64,000 bases of DNA from Paraburkholderia rhizosphaerae (GCF_004366595.1 NZ_SORE01000004.1:310001-374000), one strand, 5' to 3'. Counted from the stretch's first letter, positions 53,429-62,719 are shown. Translations and numbers: made by a program. The notes: generated by a model not told the origin, from the letters alone.

Positions 53429-54559
53429 TCAGCCTTTTAGATCGCGCAGCGGATGCTCGCCCACCGACCACGGGCTCTCGAACATCCTGGCGACATAGTC
53501 AGCCGGCACGTCTTCAATTCGCGCGAAACGCCAGTTGGGCCGATTGTCCTTGTCGATGATGCGCGCGCGAATGCCCTCGCTGACGTCGCCGCGCTCGAAC
53601 GTCGAGCGCGTCAGATCCAGATCGCGCCGCAAGCAGTCCGCCATCGTGCCTTCCGCGCGCGTCACCACTTCGAGCGACACCGCCATCGCCAGCGGCGAGC
53701 GCTCGCGCAGCACGCCGCCGATCTGCTCCGCCCAGTCCGCATTCGCGCAATCGCCCTGGGCATCGAGCGACGCGATAATCCGTCCGACGTCCGGCAGCGC
53801 GAAGTGCGTGTCGATCAACGCGCGCGCATCGGCCAGCGCTGATGTGTCCGGCGTCGGCACAACCTTATACGCGGCCGCTTCGCGCGACACGCAGTCGACC
53901 ACATCCGCGCCCCGCTCGAACACCTCCGTTTTCAGCCGCTCGATCAGCGCGGGGATCGCTTCGTCTTCGATATAGACATCGGCGAGGCCCGCATACATGG
54001 CGTCCGCCGGACCCAGCGATTCGCCGGTGACCGCAAGATAGCGACCGATTGCGCCTGGCGTGCGCGCGAGAAACCAGCCTACGCCGACATCGGGAAAGAG
54101 ACCGATGCGCGTTTCCGGCATCGCCATCCGGGTGGACGTCGTCGCGACGCGCAGCCCGCCGGTACGATACGCGCCCTGCGAAATGCCCATGCCGCCGCCC
54201 ATTACGATGCCGTTCATCAACGCGATATACGGCTTCGGATACGAGAAGATCGCATGATCCAGCCGGTATTCCTCGATAAAGAATGTGTCGAGCGCGTCGC
54301 GGTCGCCGCGCCGATGCGCATCATACAGAAAGCGGATATCGCCGCCTGCGCAGAACGCACGCGGATGCGGGCTGCGCAGCACCACCGCGAGCACGTCGGG
54401 GTCATTGCGCCAGCTATCGAGCGCGGCATGCATCGCACGGATCATGCTGGTCGACAGCGCATTCAGCGCCTGCGGACGATCGAGTTCGATAAATCCAATA
54501 CGATTCGCGATATAGGTCGTGACTTCTTCGCTGGCGGCGAGCGGTTCAATGGTTGGCAT
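53429..54559 (-). CDS. Enoyl-CoA hydratase/isomerase family protein, likely 3-hydroxyisobutyryl-CoA hydrolase
   Basis: 376 residues, the length of HIBYL-CoA hydrolases. The crotonase oxyanion-hole segments are RAFCAGGDIRFLYDA near 70-84 and NGIVMGGGMGISQG near 118-131, and PETRIGLFPDVGVGWFL near 150-165 follows as in the family. It would hydrolyse 3-hydroxyisobutyryl-CoA in valine breakdown. The ATG at 54559 is chosen over a TTG six codons upstream; neither has a strong site. It stands alone. Confidence 0.88.
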   Translation of the reverse strand: MPTIEPLAASEEVTTYIANRIGFIELDRPQALNALSTSMIRAMHAALDSWRNDPDVLAVVLRSPHPRAFCAGGDIRFLYDAHRRGDRDALDTFFIEEYRLDHAIFSYPKPYIALMNGIVMGGGMGISQGAYRTGGLRVATTSTRMAMPETRIGLFPDVGVGWFLARTPGAIGRYLAVTGESLGPADAMYAGLADVYIEDEAIPALIERLKTEVFERGADVVDCVSREAAAYKVVPTPDTSALADARALIDTHFALPDVGRIIASLDAQGDCANADWAEQIGGVLRERSPLAMAVSLEVVTRAEGTMADCLRRDLDLTRSTFERGDVSEGIRARIIDKDNRPNWRFARIEDVPADYVARMFESPWSVGEHPLRDLKG

Positions 54560-54694
54560 GGCGAATAACGCAGACAAAAATAACGATCAGCAGCGGCAAC
54601 GGTAACACGCGCTCGCAGTATGCAATATGACCGGCCGCTTTCAACGCGGCGGGCCCGTGCACGCACGCGCCATGCGGCATCGCGATGCGTGGGC

Positions 54695-55435
54695 TCAAGT
54701 ATGCGGTGTCTTCGGCTTCGCGATGGATGCCGGCACGCCTGCCGCGCGCTTATGCGGTGCGCGCGACGACTTGCCCGACGGTTTGCGCGGCTCGGGCGGA
54801 TCGGACGCGCGCACCGTGTGTGCGCCGAGCCACGCGTCGAGCGCGGCATCGACGACGGTGTCGAGCGGCGCGCGCGGAAAGACCGGGCACGTCAGCCGCA
54901 ACGCGACGATGCCATGCATCGTCGCCCACAGCGCTTCGGTCCACACTTCGCTATCAGCCGTCTCGGGCAGACGGCCTTGCGCCTTCAGTTCGTCGAGCGC
55001 ATCGGCCACCAGCCGGAATGCCGCGTCGCCCGAATCGTCTCCCGCATCGCGCGCGCTCGCGAATGCGGCGCCGACATAGGTTGGATCTTCCATAAAGATC
55101 AGCTGGTACGTCTGCTGATGCGCGACGCCGAACGCCACGTACGCTCGCCACAAAGCCTTCAGACGTTCCGCGGGATCCGCTATCGACAGGTGCGGCTTCA
55201 ACGTATCGAGCAGTTGCGCAAAACCTTCCGTGCACAACGCACGCGCGATTTCATCGCGATTCTCGAAATGCAGATACAGCGTGGCCGGCGAATATTCGAT
55301 CGCATCCGCAATCTTGCGCATCGACAGCGCGGCAAAACCTTCGCGCACAACGATGCGCCGCGACGCATCGAGGATGCGCTCGCGCAGTGCCTGCTTCTCG
55401 CGATTCTTCCGTTCGGCGATTCCCATGGCACGCAT
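54695..55435 (-). CDS. TetR-type regulator with WHG-like effector domain
   Basis: About 246 residues from the ATG at 55435 (alternative ATG at 55426). The TetR helix-turn-helix FAALSMRKIADAIEYSPATLYLHFENRDEI is near 32-60. A C-terminal effector domain and an unusual basic tail (KSSRAPHKRAAG) follow. It is divergent from the NmrA-like gene and should bind the palindrome at 55466-55500 to control both. Confidence 0.9.
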   Translation of the reverse strand: MRAMGIAERKNREKQALRERILDASRRIVVREGFAALSMRKIADAIEYSPATLYLHFENRDEIARALCTEGFAQLLDTLKPHLSIADPAERLKALWRAYVAFGVAHQQTYQLIFMEDPTYVGAAFASARDAGDDSGDAAFRLVADALDELKAQGRLPETADSEVWTEALWATMHGIVALRLTCPVFPRAPLDTVVDAALDAWLGAHTVRASDPPEPRKPSGKSSRAPHKRAAGVPASIAKPKTPHT

Positions 55436-55465
55436 TTTCCGGTTGACAAACTGAAAAGTCAAATT

Positions 55466-55500
55466 AAACTGAACGCCGTTAAGTGAACAGTGTTCAGTTT
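55466..55500. promoter_or_regulatory. TetR operator candidate
   Basis: AAACTGAAC and GTTCAGTTT are perfect inverted arms with a 17-base spacer, within which TGAACA-G-TGTTCA forms a second perfect 13-base palindrome. It lies between the TetR start and the NmrA-like gene. Confidence 0.75.
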
Positions 55501-55587
55501 ATTTATCATCGTTCAGAATGACGCGTGACAAGCAATCCGGGTCGCCGCCTACATGATTGATATCAACGCACCTATCGGGAATCCGCC

Positions 55588-56580
55588 ATGGAAAACAATC
55601 GCAACATTCCGGCCGGTATCGGCCTGTTCGGGGCCGCCGGCGCGGCAGGCCGCAGCATTGCAGCGGCGCTCCGCGCAGCCGGCCTGCGCTATCGCGCGAT
55701 TGGCCGCTCGCGGCAAGCACTCGAACACGCGTATGGCGACGACCCGCACGCGGAAATCGCGCTCTGGAATCCGCACGACCCAGCCTCTGTTGCGGCCGCG
55801 GCCACCGGTCTGCAAACTGCGGTCTATCTGGTCGGCGTACCGTACGATCGCTTCGCGATGCATCCGCCGTTGATGCGTAATACGATCGCGGGACTCAATG
55901 CGGCCGGCGTCGAAAGATTGATCCTGATCGGCACCGTCTATCCGTATGGCAGGCCGCTGCACAATCCCGTCACCGAAGCGCATCCGCGCGAACCCCATAC
56001 GTTCAAGGGTCGCATGCGGCTCGAGCAGGAAGATCTCGTGCTGAACGCGCATGGGCGTCACGGTCTCAATACGCTTGTGCTGCGCTTACCTGACTTTTAC
56101 GGGCCCAACGTCGAACGCAGCTTTCTTCACCAGGTTTTCGAGGGTGCGGCGCGCGGCGAACGCGCTCAGATGATTGGCCCGATCGACGCGCCACACGAGT
56201 TTCTCTTCATGCCCGACCTCGGTCCGGTTGTCACTGCGCTTATGCGTACGACGGCGGCTTATGGACGCGTCCTTCATCTCGCCGGCGCGGGCACGATCAC
56301 GCCGCGTGAAGTGGCGGCGCGCGCGTATGCACTGGCGGGCCGCGAACCGAAGCTGATGGTTGCGGGCAAGACCATGCTGCGTGCGCTTGGAATGTTCAAT
56401 CCGATCATGCGGGAACTGGTCGAGATGCACTACCTGCTGACCGATCCCGTCGTGCTCAACGACTCGGCGCTGCAGGCGCTTATCGGTCCCATCAGCAAGA
56501 CGTCGTACGACGAAGGTATTCGGCTTTCATTCGTGGCAGCTACACAGGGGTTGAAGCTGCGGACGCCAGCGAGCGTCTAG
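55588..56580 (+). CDS. NAD(P)-dependent epimerase/NmrA-like protein
   Basis: 330 residues of an atypical or extended SDR. The nucleotide site is GLFGAAGAAGRSIAAALR near 12-29. A TVYPYGRPL segment near 114-122 holds a candidate Tyr, and a C-terminal substrate domain follows. It could act on small metabolites or be a redox sensor. The neighbouring TetR gene likely controls it. Confidence 0.85.
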   Translation: MENNRNIPAGIGLFGAAGAAGRSIAAALRAAGLRYRAIGRSRQALEHAYGDDPHAEIALWNPHDPASVAAAATGLQTAVYLVGVPYDRFAMHPPLMRNTIAGLNAAGVERLILIGTVYPYGRPLHNPVTEAHPREPHTFKGRMRLEQEDLVLNAHGRHGLNTLVLRLPDFYGPNVERSFLHQVFEGAARGERAQMIGPIDAPHEFLFMPDLGPVVTALMRTTAAYGRVLHLAGAGTITPREVAARAYALAGREPKLMVAGKTMLRALGMFNPIMRELVEMHYLLTDPVVLNDSALQALIGPISKTSYDEGIRLSFVAATQGLKLRTPASV

Positions 56581-56668
56581 CACGCGCCGCCCTGCATTGA
56601 CCGCGCCGGGCCGCCTGCCCGGCAATGCCGGTATCGTTCGGTGATTACAGCGGGCAACGAACCTGCTT

Positions 56669-56956
56669 TCAGGAACCGACAATGCTTCCAGGTGGGAAAT
56701 GCCCACTCTTTAGCAGCACGGGCGTGCCGTTGCTGATCTGCAAATGCTCGCGTGCAACCGCCTCGATACGCGGCCGCCCTTCGTCGAACGCGCGCATCCA
56801 GCCGTCTCGGTCCTCCGACGGTGCGCCGAAATGATCTTCCAGTGCTTCGACCGATATCGCGCACGGCACCGGCTCGCCATCGACCAGCGCACGAAAAACG
56901 ACGGTCAGATTTGAATCGCGGTACGCGGGCGCGTCCGCGGGAAAGCGAATGTCCAT
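56669..56956 (-). CDS. DUF1488 family protein
   Basis: 95 residues from the ATG at 56956, with GAGG upstream. FRALVDGEPVPCAISVEALEDHFGA near 24-48 and the ending segment NGTPVLLKSGHFPPG match DUF1488, small proteins of unknown role. It is 146 bases from the next gene on the same strand. Confidence 0.8.
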   Translation of the reverse strand: MDIRFPADAPAYRDSNLTVVFRALVDGEPVPCAISVEALEDHFGAPSEDRDGWMRAFDEGRPRIEAVAREHLQISNGTPVLLKSGHFPPGSIVGS

Positions 56957-57102
56957 GTTCGCCTCATCCGAATGATCGTGCCAATGCTCTCGCGGCCGCG
57001 CAGTGGCCGGATCGAGCCCATCGGCGCTATGGTACTCGTCCGCTGCACGGACGGTGCGATATCGCCCCGCGCCTCGCCATGCGGGCATACGCCGAGTCGA
57101 AC

Positions 57103-57384
57103 TCACGTCGACGACGCTTGCAGCAGGCGGTCGATATACGCGCGCGCCGACGCTTCGACATGTCCGAGCGCGGCCTCTTCGGTCGCGAAGCGCTGTTCGT
57201 CGCCAAGATCGAGCAGTGTTTCGATGCGATGCGGGTCGTCGGGTCCGCGCTGTGAAAGGCTGACCGAGCCGACGTAGATCGCGCTCATCGGTCCTTGTTG
57301 CGGCACTGTTTCGTGCGCGTTGACGAGCCGCGCGGCCGCGCTGATGTAATAACCGCGATAGGGTCCGCTGACGCGTTCTGCCAT
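57103..57384 (-). CDS. Conserved hypothetical small protein
   Basis: 93 residues from the ATG at 57384, with GGAGG upstream. It starts MAERVSGPYRGYYISAAARL and ends in a helix FATEEAALGHVEASARAYID. This helix and the short beta part recall the protein at 47947-48189. No function is known to me. Confidence 0.75.
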   Translation of the reverse strand: MAERVSGPYRGYYISAAARLVNAHETVPQQGPMSAIYVGSVSLSQRGPDDPHRIETLLDLGDEQRFATEEAALGHVEASARAYIDRLLQASST

Positions 57385-57846
57385 TTCAACCTCCGTTTTT
57401 CTGTCGTTGTGCCGCGCGGCGGCAAAGCGCCGGCGATTGTGCAAAAATCGTGCGGCCTCGCCCTTGCAACGCCGGCCGCGGTCTGTCGAGGTGCGCCGGT
57501 GCCGGCCGAGGTCGGCCGATGCCCGCCGGTCCGCACGCGTTGGTCATTGTTATAAGGCGCCTGGAAGGTAATTTAGTTCTACGCAGCCGCAGCGGCACGG
57601 CCAGGTCGATGCGGCGCGCGATGCACTGCCCGGCCGCCCGTATTTGTCGAACTCGCGGACCAATCGGCAGCGACGGGTGCGGTACCCCGGGGCTGCACTC
57701 GGTCGCGCGCCGTGCGCCCCGCACCTCGCATACCCGATGGGCCGCGCAAGCGCATGAAACGTGCGAGACGCTGCAATACGCGCCGCGTGTGATCGTCACG
57801 CGTGGTTATCTGCCTTTGAACCCACCGAGACTGTCGACGCCGCAAT
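57385..57846. other. Intergenic region
   Basis: 462 bases, GC-rich. Overlapping frames are open on both strands but none has a ribosome binding site or recognisable product. I see no RNA gene. Confidence 0.5.
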
Positions 57847-58044
57847 ATGGGAAAATATTTCCTTCGGGACACTGAAGTCGCCGAACCCGATGCCGCATGC
57901 GCATGGTTCTCCTATGCAGAGAAGCACGGCATCGACGTGCCCAGAGCAATCAGCATCTGGGAAGATGCGTCAAGCGAAGAAGGTTTTGAGAGCCGACGCG
58001 CGGTAGGCGACGCCGGTATTCGCATCGAACCCGGCATCGGCTGA
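57847..58044 (+). CDS. Small hypothetical protein
   Basis: 65 residues, acidic, beginning MGKYFLRDTEVAEPDAACAW. No ribosome binding site is visible, and the family is not recognised. A helix (CAWFSYAEKHGIDVPRAISI) looks well formed, so translation is plausible but unproven. Confidence 0.45.
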   Translation: MGKYFLRDTEVAEPDAACAWFSYAEKHGIDVPRAISIWEDASSEEGFESRRAVGDAGIRIEPGIG

Positions 58045-58155
58045 AACACGATGCGGCTTGCGCCGTGTGCGCTGCGCAAGCGGTACGCGCCCGGCGCGGA
58101 AGGCAGTGGCACACACGATCGCCGCTGCGCTCGTATTCAACACTAAGGAAATGTC

Positions 58156-58548
58156 ATGAAGCACCCCACGACGCGCTTACGCCCGTCACGAACTCTTTTT
58201 GCGCGGCGGCAAGCCGATCGAGCGCTGGTCCGTAGCGCGCACTTGCGCGCCGCGCTACTGTCCTGTTTCGCGTTGGTCGCCGCGAGCCTCGCCGCTTGCG
58301 CGTCGTCGAACACGACATCGCTGATCAATCTGCCAAACGGCGAGACGGGCTTCGCGGTCAATTGCAGCGGCGCGGATGCGGGATCGAGTTGGGCCTCGTG
58401 TTATGTGCAAGCGGGCAAGGCGTGCGGCCCGACCGGTTACGACATCGTATCGAAGGACAACGATGAAGGCGGCACCGCAGGAGGCGGCATCACCAATGTC
58501 GTATCGGCGAATGTAAAGAACCGCTCGATGATCATTCGCTGCAAGTAA
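58156..58548 (+). CDS. Hypothetical lipoprotein
   Basis: 130 residues. A long basic N-terminus, then a hydrophobic helix ending in the lipobox LAAC near 45-48. The mature part has three more Cys and ends MIIRCK, suggesting disulfides in the periplasm. AAGGAAATGTC precedes the ATG. Its role is unknown. Confidence 0.75.
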   Translation: MKHPTTRLRPSRTLFARRQADRALVRSAHLRAALLSCFALVAASLAACASSNTTSLINLPNGETGFAVNCSGADAGSSWASCYVQAGKACGPTGYDIVSKDNDEGGTAGGGITNVVSANVKNRSMIIRCK

Positions 58549-58617
58549 AAGGTCGCCGCGTGGTGGACGCGGCAACGCCGCCGCTTGAAGTCAGCCGATA
58601 CCGGGTAGCACCGCGCG

Positions 58618-58956
58618 TTAGTGCGTCTGCATTTTCGAAAACACGTTGAGCACGACCACGCCCGCGATGATCAACCCAAGCCCGGCGACGGCGGGCCAAT
58701 CGGGCACCTGCTTGTACATCACGAGCGCGACTAGCGTAATCAGCACAATGCCGACACCTGACCAGATCGCATAGACGATGCCCACAGGAATGCTCTTCAG
58801 CGTCAGCGACAGCATGTAAAACGATATGCCATAGCCGAACACCACCACGACGGCCGGCAGCCATCGCGTGAAGCCATCCGATGCGCGCAGCGCTGAAGTC
58901 GCGATCACTTCGGCGACGATCGCAATAGCGAGCAACCCGTAGGGAGGCAACCGCAT
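58618..58956 (-). CDS. Small multidrug resistance (SMR) family pump
   Basis: 112 residues with four membrane helices and the essential Glu E16 in AIVAEVIATSAL. SYKSIPVGIVYAIWSGVG-type sequence in helix 3 is the SMR signature. It is like EmrE/QacE and exchanges cations for protons. AAGG precedes the ATG. It follows the UPF0303 gene by four bases, likely one transcript. Confidence 0.92.
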   Translation of the reverse strand: MRLPPYGLLAIAIVAEVIATSALRASDGFTRWLPAVVVVFGYGISFYMLSLTLKSIPVGIVYAIWSGVGIVLITLVALVMYKQVPDWPAVAGLGLIIAGVVVLNVFSKMQTH

Positions 58957-58960
58957 CGCT

Positions 58961-59458
58961 TCAGGCCTTGGCTAGCGCAAGCTTGCCGTAGTCCTGATCG
59001 AGTTGCGCGCACAGGGCTTCGACGACCAATTCATGATCCGCGCGTTGCGGCAACCCGGACACCGTGATCGAGCCGATCACGCCCACGCCCGCTACCGTCA
59101 ATGGGAATGATCCACCATGCGATGCGTAGTCCGCGACTGCGAGGCCATGCTTATCTGCAAGCGTCGCGCATGTTTGCTGCAGCCGCAGGCCGACCGCGTA
59201 CGAACTGCGCCGGAATTGCGCGACCACATTGCTTTTGCGGCGCGCCCATTCGACGTTGTCGGGTGTCGCACCATCGAGCGCGCTGAAAAACAGCGGCTGG
59301 CCGAACGTGCGAATGTCGATGGCGAGCGCCAGCCCACGCGCTTTCGCGATTTCTCGCAGGTACGCGCCGAGTTGCCATGCGCGATCGGGATCGAAGTGCG
59401 CAAACACGAGCGCCTTTTCCTGAGCGGCGATCGTCTGCAGATCGTGAACGATGTCCAT
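58961..59458 (-). CDS. UPF0303/HbpS-like heme-degrading domain protein
   Basis: 165 residues of the UPF0303 group. [21 protein letters not shown] near 19-40, [16 protein letters not shown] near 92-107 and [11 protein letters not shown] near 128-138 are typical. Relatives share the HbpS/GlcG fold, linked to heme or corrinoid binding. The function is unproven. It lies directly before the SMR gene. Confidence 0.88.
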   Translation of the reverse strand: MDIVHDLQTIAAQEKALVFAHFDPDRAWQLGAYLREIAKARGLALAIDIRTFGQPLFFSALDGATPDNVEWARRKSNVVAQFRRSSYAVGLRLQQTCATLADKHGLAVADYASHGGSFPLTVAGVGVIGSITVSGLPQRADHELVVEALCAQLDQDYGKLALAKA

Positions 59459-59704
59459 GTGGAATTGAATGGCAAAGAGAAAGGGACCGCTGTGGCCGCG
59501 TGCCCGCGTGTCCTGCGTAAGAAGATACGTATGGCAGGCACCGCGCAGCGCGGATCGAATCGCGATTCTAGCGCAGCCGGCAGTCGCGTCCGCTGCAGCG
59601 TCCGTCGGCCAGCACGCGCATGCACATTCGGTGTCACGTCCGTCGATGCGAACAAAGGTATTGCACGCTGGGAGCGATTGCCCTATAATCTTTTCTTCGA
59701 CGGA

Positions 59705-59781
<77 letters not shown>

Positions 59782-60263
59782 AGCGCAGTAAGGCTTTTAG
59801 CCGGTATTTGATGTCCGTGGCAATTGTCCTGATCTTCCGCTAGGACGTTCTCAGGACAATGCCCGCGCATGTTGGGCGAACTTTCGCCACCAGTGAACCC
59901 GCCCCGTGCGGGTTTTTTGTTGTCCGTCGATTTTGTGCGCGCGCTTCCCCTGCGTGCGCGATCCATCCGGTGTCCTGATGGTTTTTGGGATACGTCTCGA
60001 CCCTGCAATTTTATCGAACGCGCCCAGCGAGTGACGGCGGATTGCTCGCCTGCGCGGCGCCGTTTTCTTGCGCCCACTGATAACTGAACAAGTCGTGTAT
60101 CGCTGCCCTAGGAACCGTCCCATCGCGGCGGTCTCTGCCCCAGATTCACCGGGCCGCCCCCAAAATTGTCTGTAGGCTAGTTCAGCATAGTGTGACGGGA
60201 TTTTCTGAAATTATGATGCCCGTCGGATTTAGCTCGCACGGGAGAACACTCCCTAGCGCCGCG
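59782..60263. other. Accessory region next to tRNA-fMet
   Basis: 482 bases with no gene that I can support. A terminator lies at 59896-59918. Base composition is mixed and lower in GC than the left flank. No copy of the tRNA 3' end is seen elsewhere in the window to mark an attachment site. Confidence 0.5.
59896..59918 (+). terminator. Rho-independent terminator
   Basis: AACCCGC-CCC-GTGCGGGTT forms a short stem with a following T-run, 115 bases after tRNA-fMet. Confidence 0.75.
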
Positions 60264-60309
60264 CTCGTATACTTCATTTGCCGTCGAAACAAAGACGGTT
60301 CAGGTGTGG
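60264..60309 (+). repeat. Leader repeat copy 1 (46 bp)
   Basis: CTCGTATACT, GCCGTCGAAACA and CGGTTCAGGT segments recur in the same order and spacing at 61335-61380. TATACT fits a -10 element, so this may be a promoter and transcript start for the phage-type RNA that follows. Confidence 0.7.
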
Positions 60310-60440
60310 AAGCCTGAAACGCTTTACCCCGCCCGCCTGCGCAAGCAGGTAGGCGGCTGCCTCTGCACGTCTGTTCCCTATGGGCGGGCCTTGGCAGGGA
60401 GACCTCGGGTCTGCCGGTTCTGGTAAAGCGCCGGTCCGCA
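60290..60440 (+). ncRNA. C4-like antisense RNA / P4-type immunity region (candidate)
   Basis: The stretch contains CCTATGGGCGGGCCTTGGCA and GGGAGACC with GGTCTGCCGGTTCTGG, a motif that I associate with the C4 antisense RNAs of P1/P7/P4-like phages and with the ash/icd leader. It can form a stem between CCCGCCCGCC and the later GGCGGGCC. The frame CLCTSVPYGRALAGRPRVCR, often seen in database translations of this element, is readable. I am relying on memory of the motif; a covariance-model search is needed. Confidence 0.45.
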
Positions 60441-60614
60441 TGCAACAACGATGCGAGCAACTTTGATCGTCCGTTCCTGGTCATTGCGCTTAACGACGCT
60501 ATCGCTCACGCAGAAATGGAAGTTGACGGCGAAGTCGCCATGCTCGAAAACTGCATCAGACGTGAAACCGTGAGCGTCGAACAGTTCGATGCGCAGACAA
60601 CCGTCCGTCATTGA
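60318..60614 (+). CDS. Ash/Icd-like phage ORF, start undefined
   Basis: An open frame of 98 codons after a TGA, reading GRETSGLPVLVKRRSACNND and then DRPFLVIALNDAIAHAEMEV. The first part resembles the GLPV segment of Ash/Icd-like phage proteins. No convincing start is present in the first part; the first ATG is at 60516. It overlaps the C4-like RNA in sense, as in phage P4. It could be a fragment. Confidence 0.45.
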   Translation, partial: NALPRPPAQAGRRLPLHVCSLWAGLGRETSGLPVLVKRRSACNNDASNFDRPFLVIALNDAIAHAEMEVDGEVAMLENCIRRETVSVEQFDAQTTVRH

Positions 60615-60632
60615 GCGAGCGTGAGACCAGCA

Positions 60633-60997
60633 ATGAAAAGAGTGCAATCACTGAAGAAAACCAACAGGCAGCCGCGTGTAAATGATCGCTATGCACGGCT
60701 TGCAATGTCAACGTTGAATCACTGCAACCGCTCGATCGAACAGCTACACGCGATTTCCGTACTGGTCGCGACGGTCTTGCGGAAACCTGCGGTCATCGAC
60801 GACGAGCGCCGCGCCGAACATACGGTTCTGTCTTTACCGTTGGAGACAGTAAGGGATACGAGCGCTCGCAGCAAGCGTATCGCGATCTGGTTACCGCTGT
60901 AGCCACAGAAGCGCGCAACCTGCCTGATGCGCGATTAAGCATAGACCTTGAACCTTATCTGCGCGGACGCGGGCGCACCCGACCAGCGAAGCTCTAA
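60633..60997 (+). pseudogene. Phage-type gene broken by a frameshift
   Basis: The first part, from the ATG at 60633, reads MKRVQSLKKTNRQPRVNDRY to about RRAEHT near 60830. The coding pattern continues in the frame offset by two bases: FTVGDSKGYERSQQAYRDLV ... LEPYLRGRGRTRPAKL, ending with TAA at 60995-60997. A single missing base between them restores one gene of about 121 residues. The family is not recognised. It lies 19 bases after the Ash-like ORF and before a terminator. Confidence 0.6.
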
Positions 60998-61030
60998 AGT
61001 CAACTCTTCACACTCGAAAGACTGCGTGCG

Positions 61031-61064
61031 AATGACAACCCGCTTCAGCGGGTTTTTGTCATTT
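61031..61064. terminator. Rho-independent terminator
   Basis: ACCCGC-TTCA-GCGGGT, extended by AATGACA/TGTCATT arms and with a T-run, closes the phage-type unit that starts near 60264. Confidence 0.8.
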
Positions 61065-61563
61065 GGTGGAATGCCAACGCCCGACATATATATTTGCCTT
61101 GTACTGTGTTGTCTCTGAAAGGACTGCGGCCTCCTCCTGGCGCATCCACAGCAGCTACCAGCTAGGGCATGCCCCACCTGCGCAGACGCGCCTCAAGGCG
61201 GCTAGCTGCGGCCAATTAGCCGCGCCCGCATCGGAAAATTCAGTAGGCGGAGTCCACGTTATAGAACTGGATTTTCCGAAAACATAATTCTTCCGTTTTT
61301 CCACTCGCGCAGGCTGACACAAATCCGGGTGGTACTCATATACTCCCGGTGCCGTCAAAACACTAGCGGTTCAGGTTTGGCGCGCGAGCAGGCAGCGCAT
61401 AGCTTCGTTCAGCCAAGCTGCCATCACATGAAATATAGAGCTCAGCGCCACAACTGGTATTTTCTCGCTCTGCCTAACGCTCTCAGATATCCGGGTTTCC
61501 ATTGAATGCTAGCGAGCCAAGGTTGACCTAACACTAAACAACCAACAGAAGGAGTACATATCG
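61065..61563. other. Accessory intergenic region with leader repeat
   Basis: 499 bases without a gene that I can support. It contains the second 46-bp leader repeat at 61335-61380, which here is not followed by the C4-like motif. Confidence 0.5.
61335..61380 (+). repeat. Leader repeat copy 2 (46 bp)
   Basis: CTCATATACT, GCCGTCAAAACA and CGGTTCAGGT line up without gaps with copy 1 at 60264-60309; about three quarters of the bases match. It may be a second promoter of the same phage-type system, or a decayed duplicate. Confidence 0.7.
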
Positions 61564-61841
61564 ATGAGAAGCAAAATCAAGTCGCATTTACTTTGCGCAT
61601 CACTGACGGCCGCGGTCTGTCAGCTTGTGGCACGACCCAAATGAACATGATTACCATGCAGACCGCGACGGCAAAGACCCTGGGGCTAGCCTCATCCGAT
61701 GAGATCGACATTGGGAATGTACGCTATGAAAAGGTGAACAAGCTAGGAGGAACCAAGGCTTCTTATGATGCAACGACAGCGCGAGGGCGGCGCTTTCAAT
61801 GTAGTTTGTTTATCATTCCCGGGCTAAACCCCGCTGGATGA
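61564..61841 (+). pseudogene. Small lipoprotein gene broken by a frameshift
   Basis: AGAAGGAG lies ten bases before the ATG at 61564, which reads MRSKIKSHLLCASLTAA. The frame then meets a stop. The next frame continues with the lipobox LSACGTTQ and TATAKTLGLASSDEIDIGNVRYEK to 61841. One missing base near 61615 would restore an 80-95-residue lipoprotein of a family common in phage and accessory regions. Either the gene is dead or the base call is wrong. Confidence 0.7.
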
Positions 61842-62074
61842 ACCGGCGTATCGGGATGGGGGAGTGTCACTCGGTAACCAAGAAGTAGCCCAGACTCCGA
61901 GCGCCCGTCGGTGCCAGCGACTGTACCGTCCCGATCCTTAGCCAGATCACAAGTTAGGCGATTCATGTATTTCAAAGGCTTTCGGGCTACATGGTTTGTA
62001 GCGCATGGGTAGGATAAAGCGCAGTTCATTCAACCCTGTGTATCGCTCGCGACGGCACAATAAAAGGATGAATA

Positions 62075-62719
62075 GTGAGTCTAAAACGAATCCTCATGAT
62101 TTCCAGCGCGGTCTTAACGCTGACTGCATGCACGCTTCTGCCTCAGCCGACCCATTACGTTACCGAAACGATGCCGGAGTACGACACTGCGGTTTCGGCG
62201 CGAGTCCGAATAAAAAGCGGAAACGACAATCAGACAGCGAGTTACTGGAAAAACGCTTCCTGTTATACATCCCCGTATGGTGACAACAGTAATCATGTAC
62301 GCATCAATGACAGCGGATTCTTTGCTCGCTATAAATACTCGTCGACCAGCATCACGATAGGCATGCCACAAAGTCCCCGCGAATGGATGCGCCCTGACGG
62401 CCTGAAGTTCAAGGACCTGATCACGGAGCATGTGGTCGAAGGTAACAAACCTATTACCCTAAAAATGTCGGATAGCGGCGGCGAAGGAGGACGGTATGGC
62501 TGGTGGAGTTGCAGCCCGAGCGCAATCACATTCACGCCCAAACCGGGTGAAGACTATGACGCATTTATGGTTGTGGAACTGGCTCGTCGACAATGCTGGA
62601 TATCAGTTAGACGCATCAATGGTAAAGGTATGGACGAACCAGTGTCCCTCGCGCGAGCATCGGAATGTCCCACCCCAAAGGCAACAGCCCAGTCCAGTCC
62701 GGTAAGGTCCGAACATTGA
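62075..62719 (+). CDS. Hypothetical lipoprotein
   Basis: 214 residues, GTG start with GGA upstream. A signal with lipobox LTAC (about 16-19) is followed by a hydrophilic mature domain with paired Cys (NASCYTSPYG, WWSCSPSA, RRQCWIS, ASECP). The protein would sit at the outer membrane or in the periplasm. The family is not recognised. Codon use is AT-richer than the left part of the window, as expected for transferred DNA. Confidence 0.75.
   Translation: MSLKRILMISSAVLTLTACTLLPQPTHYVTETMPEYDTAVSARVRIKSGNDNQTASYWKNASCYTSPYGDNSNHVRINDSGFFARYKYSSTSITIGMPQSPREWMRPDGLKFKDLITEHVVEGNKPITLKMSDSGGEGGRYGWWSCSPSAITFTPKPGEDYDAFMVVELARRQCWISVRRINGKGMDEPVSLARASECPTPKATAQSSPVRSEH

Noticed and set aside
60378..60647. 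89-codon minus-strand frame in the phage-type region
   Set aside because: It is antisense to the better supported Ash-like frame and C4-like RNA.
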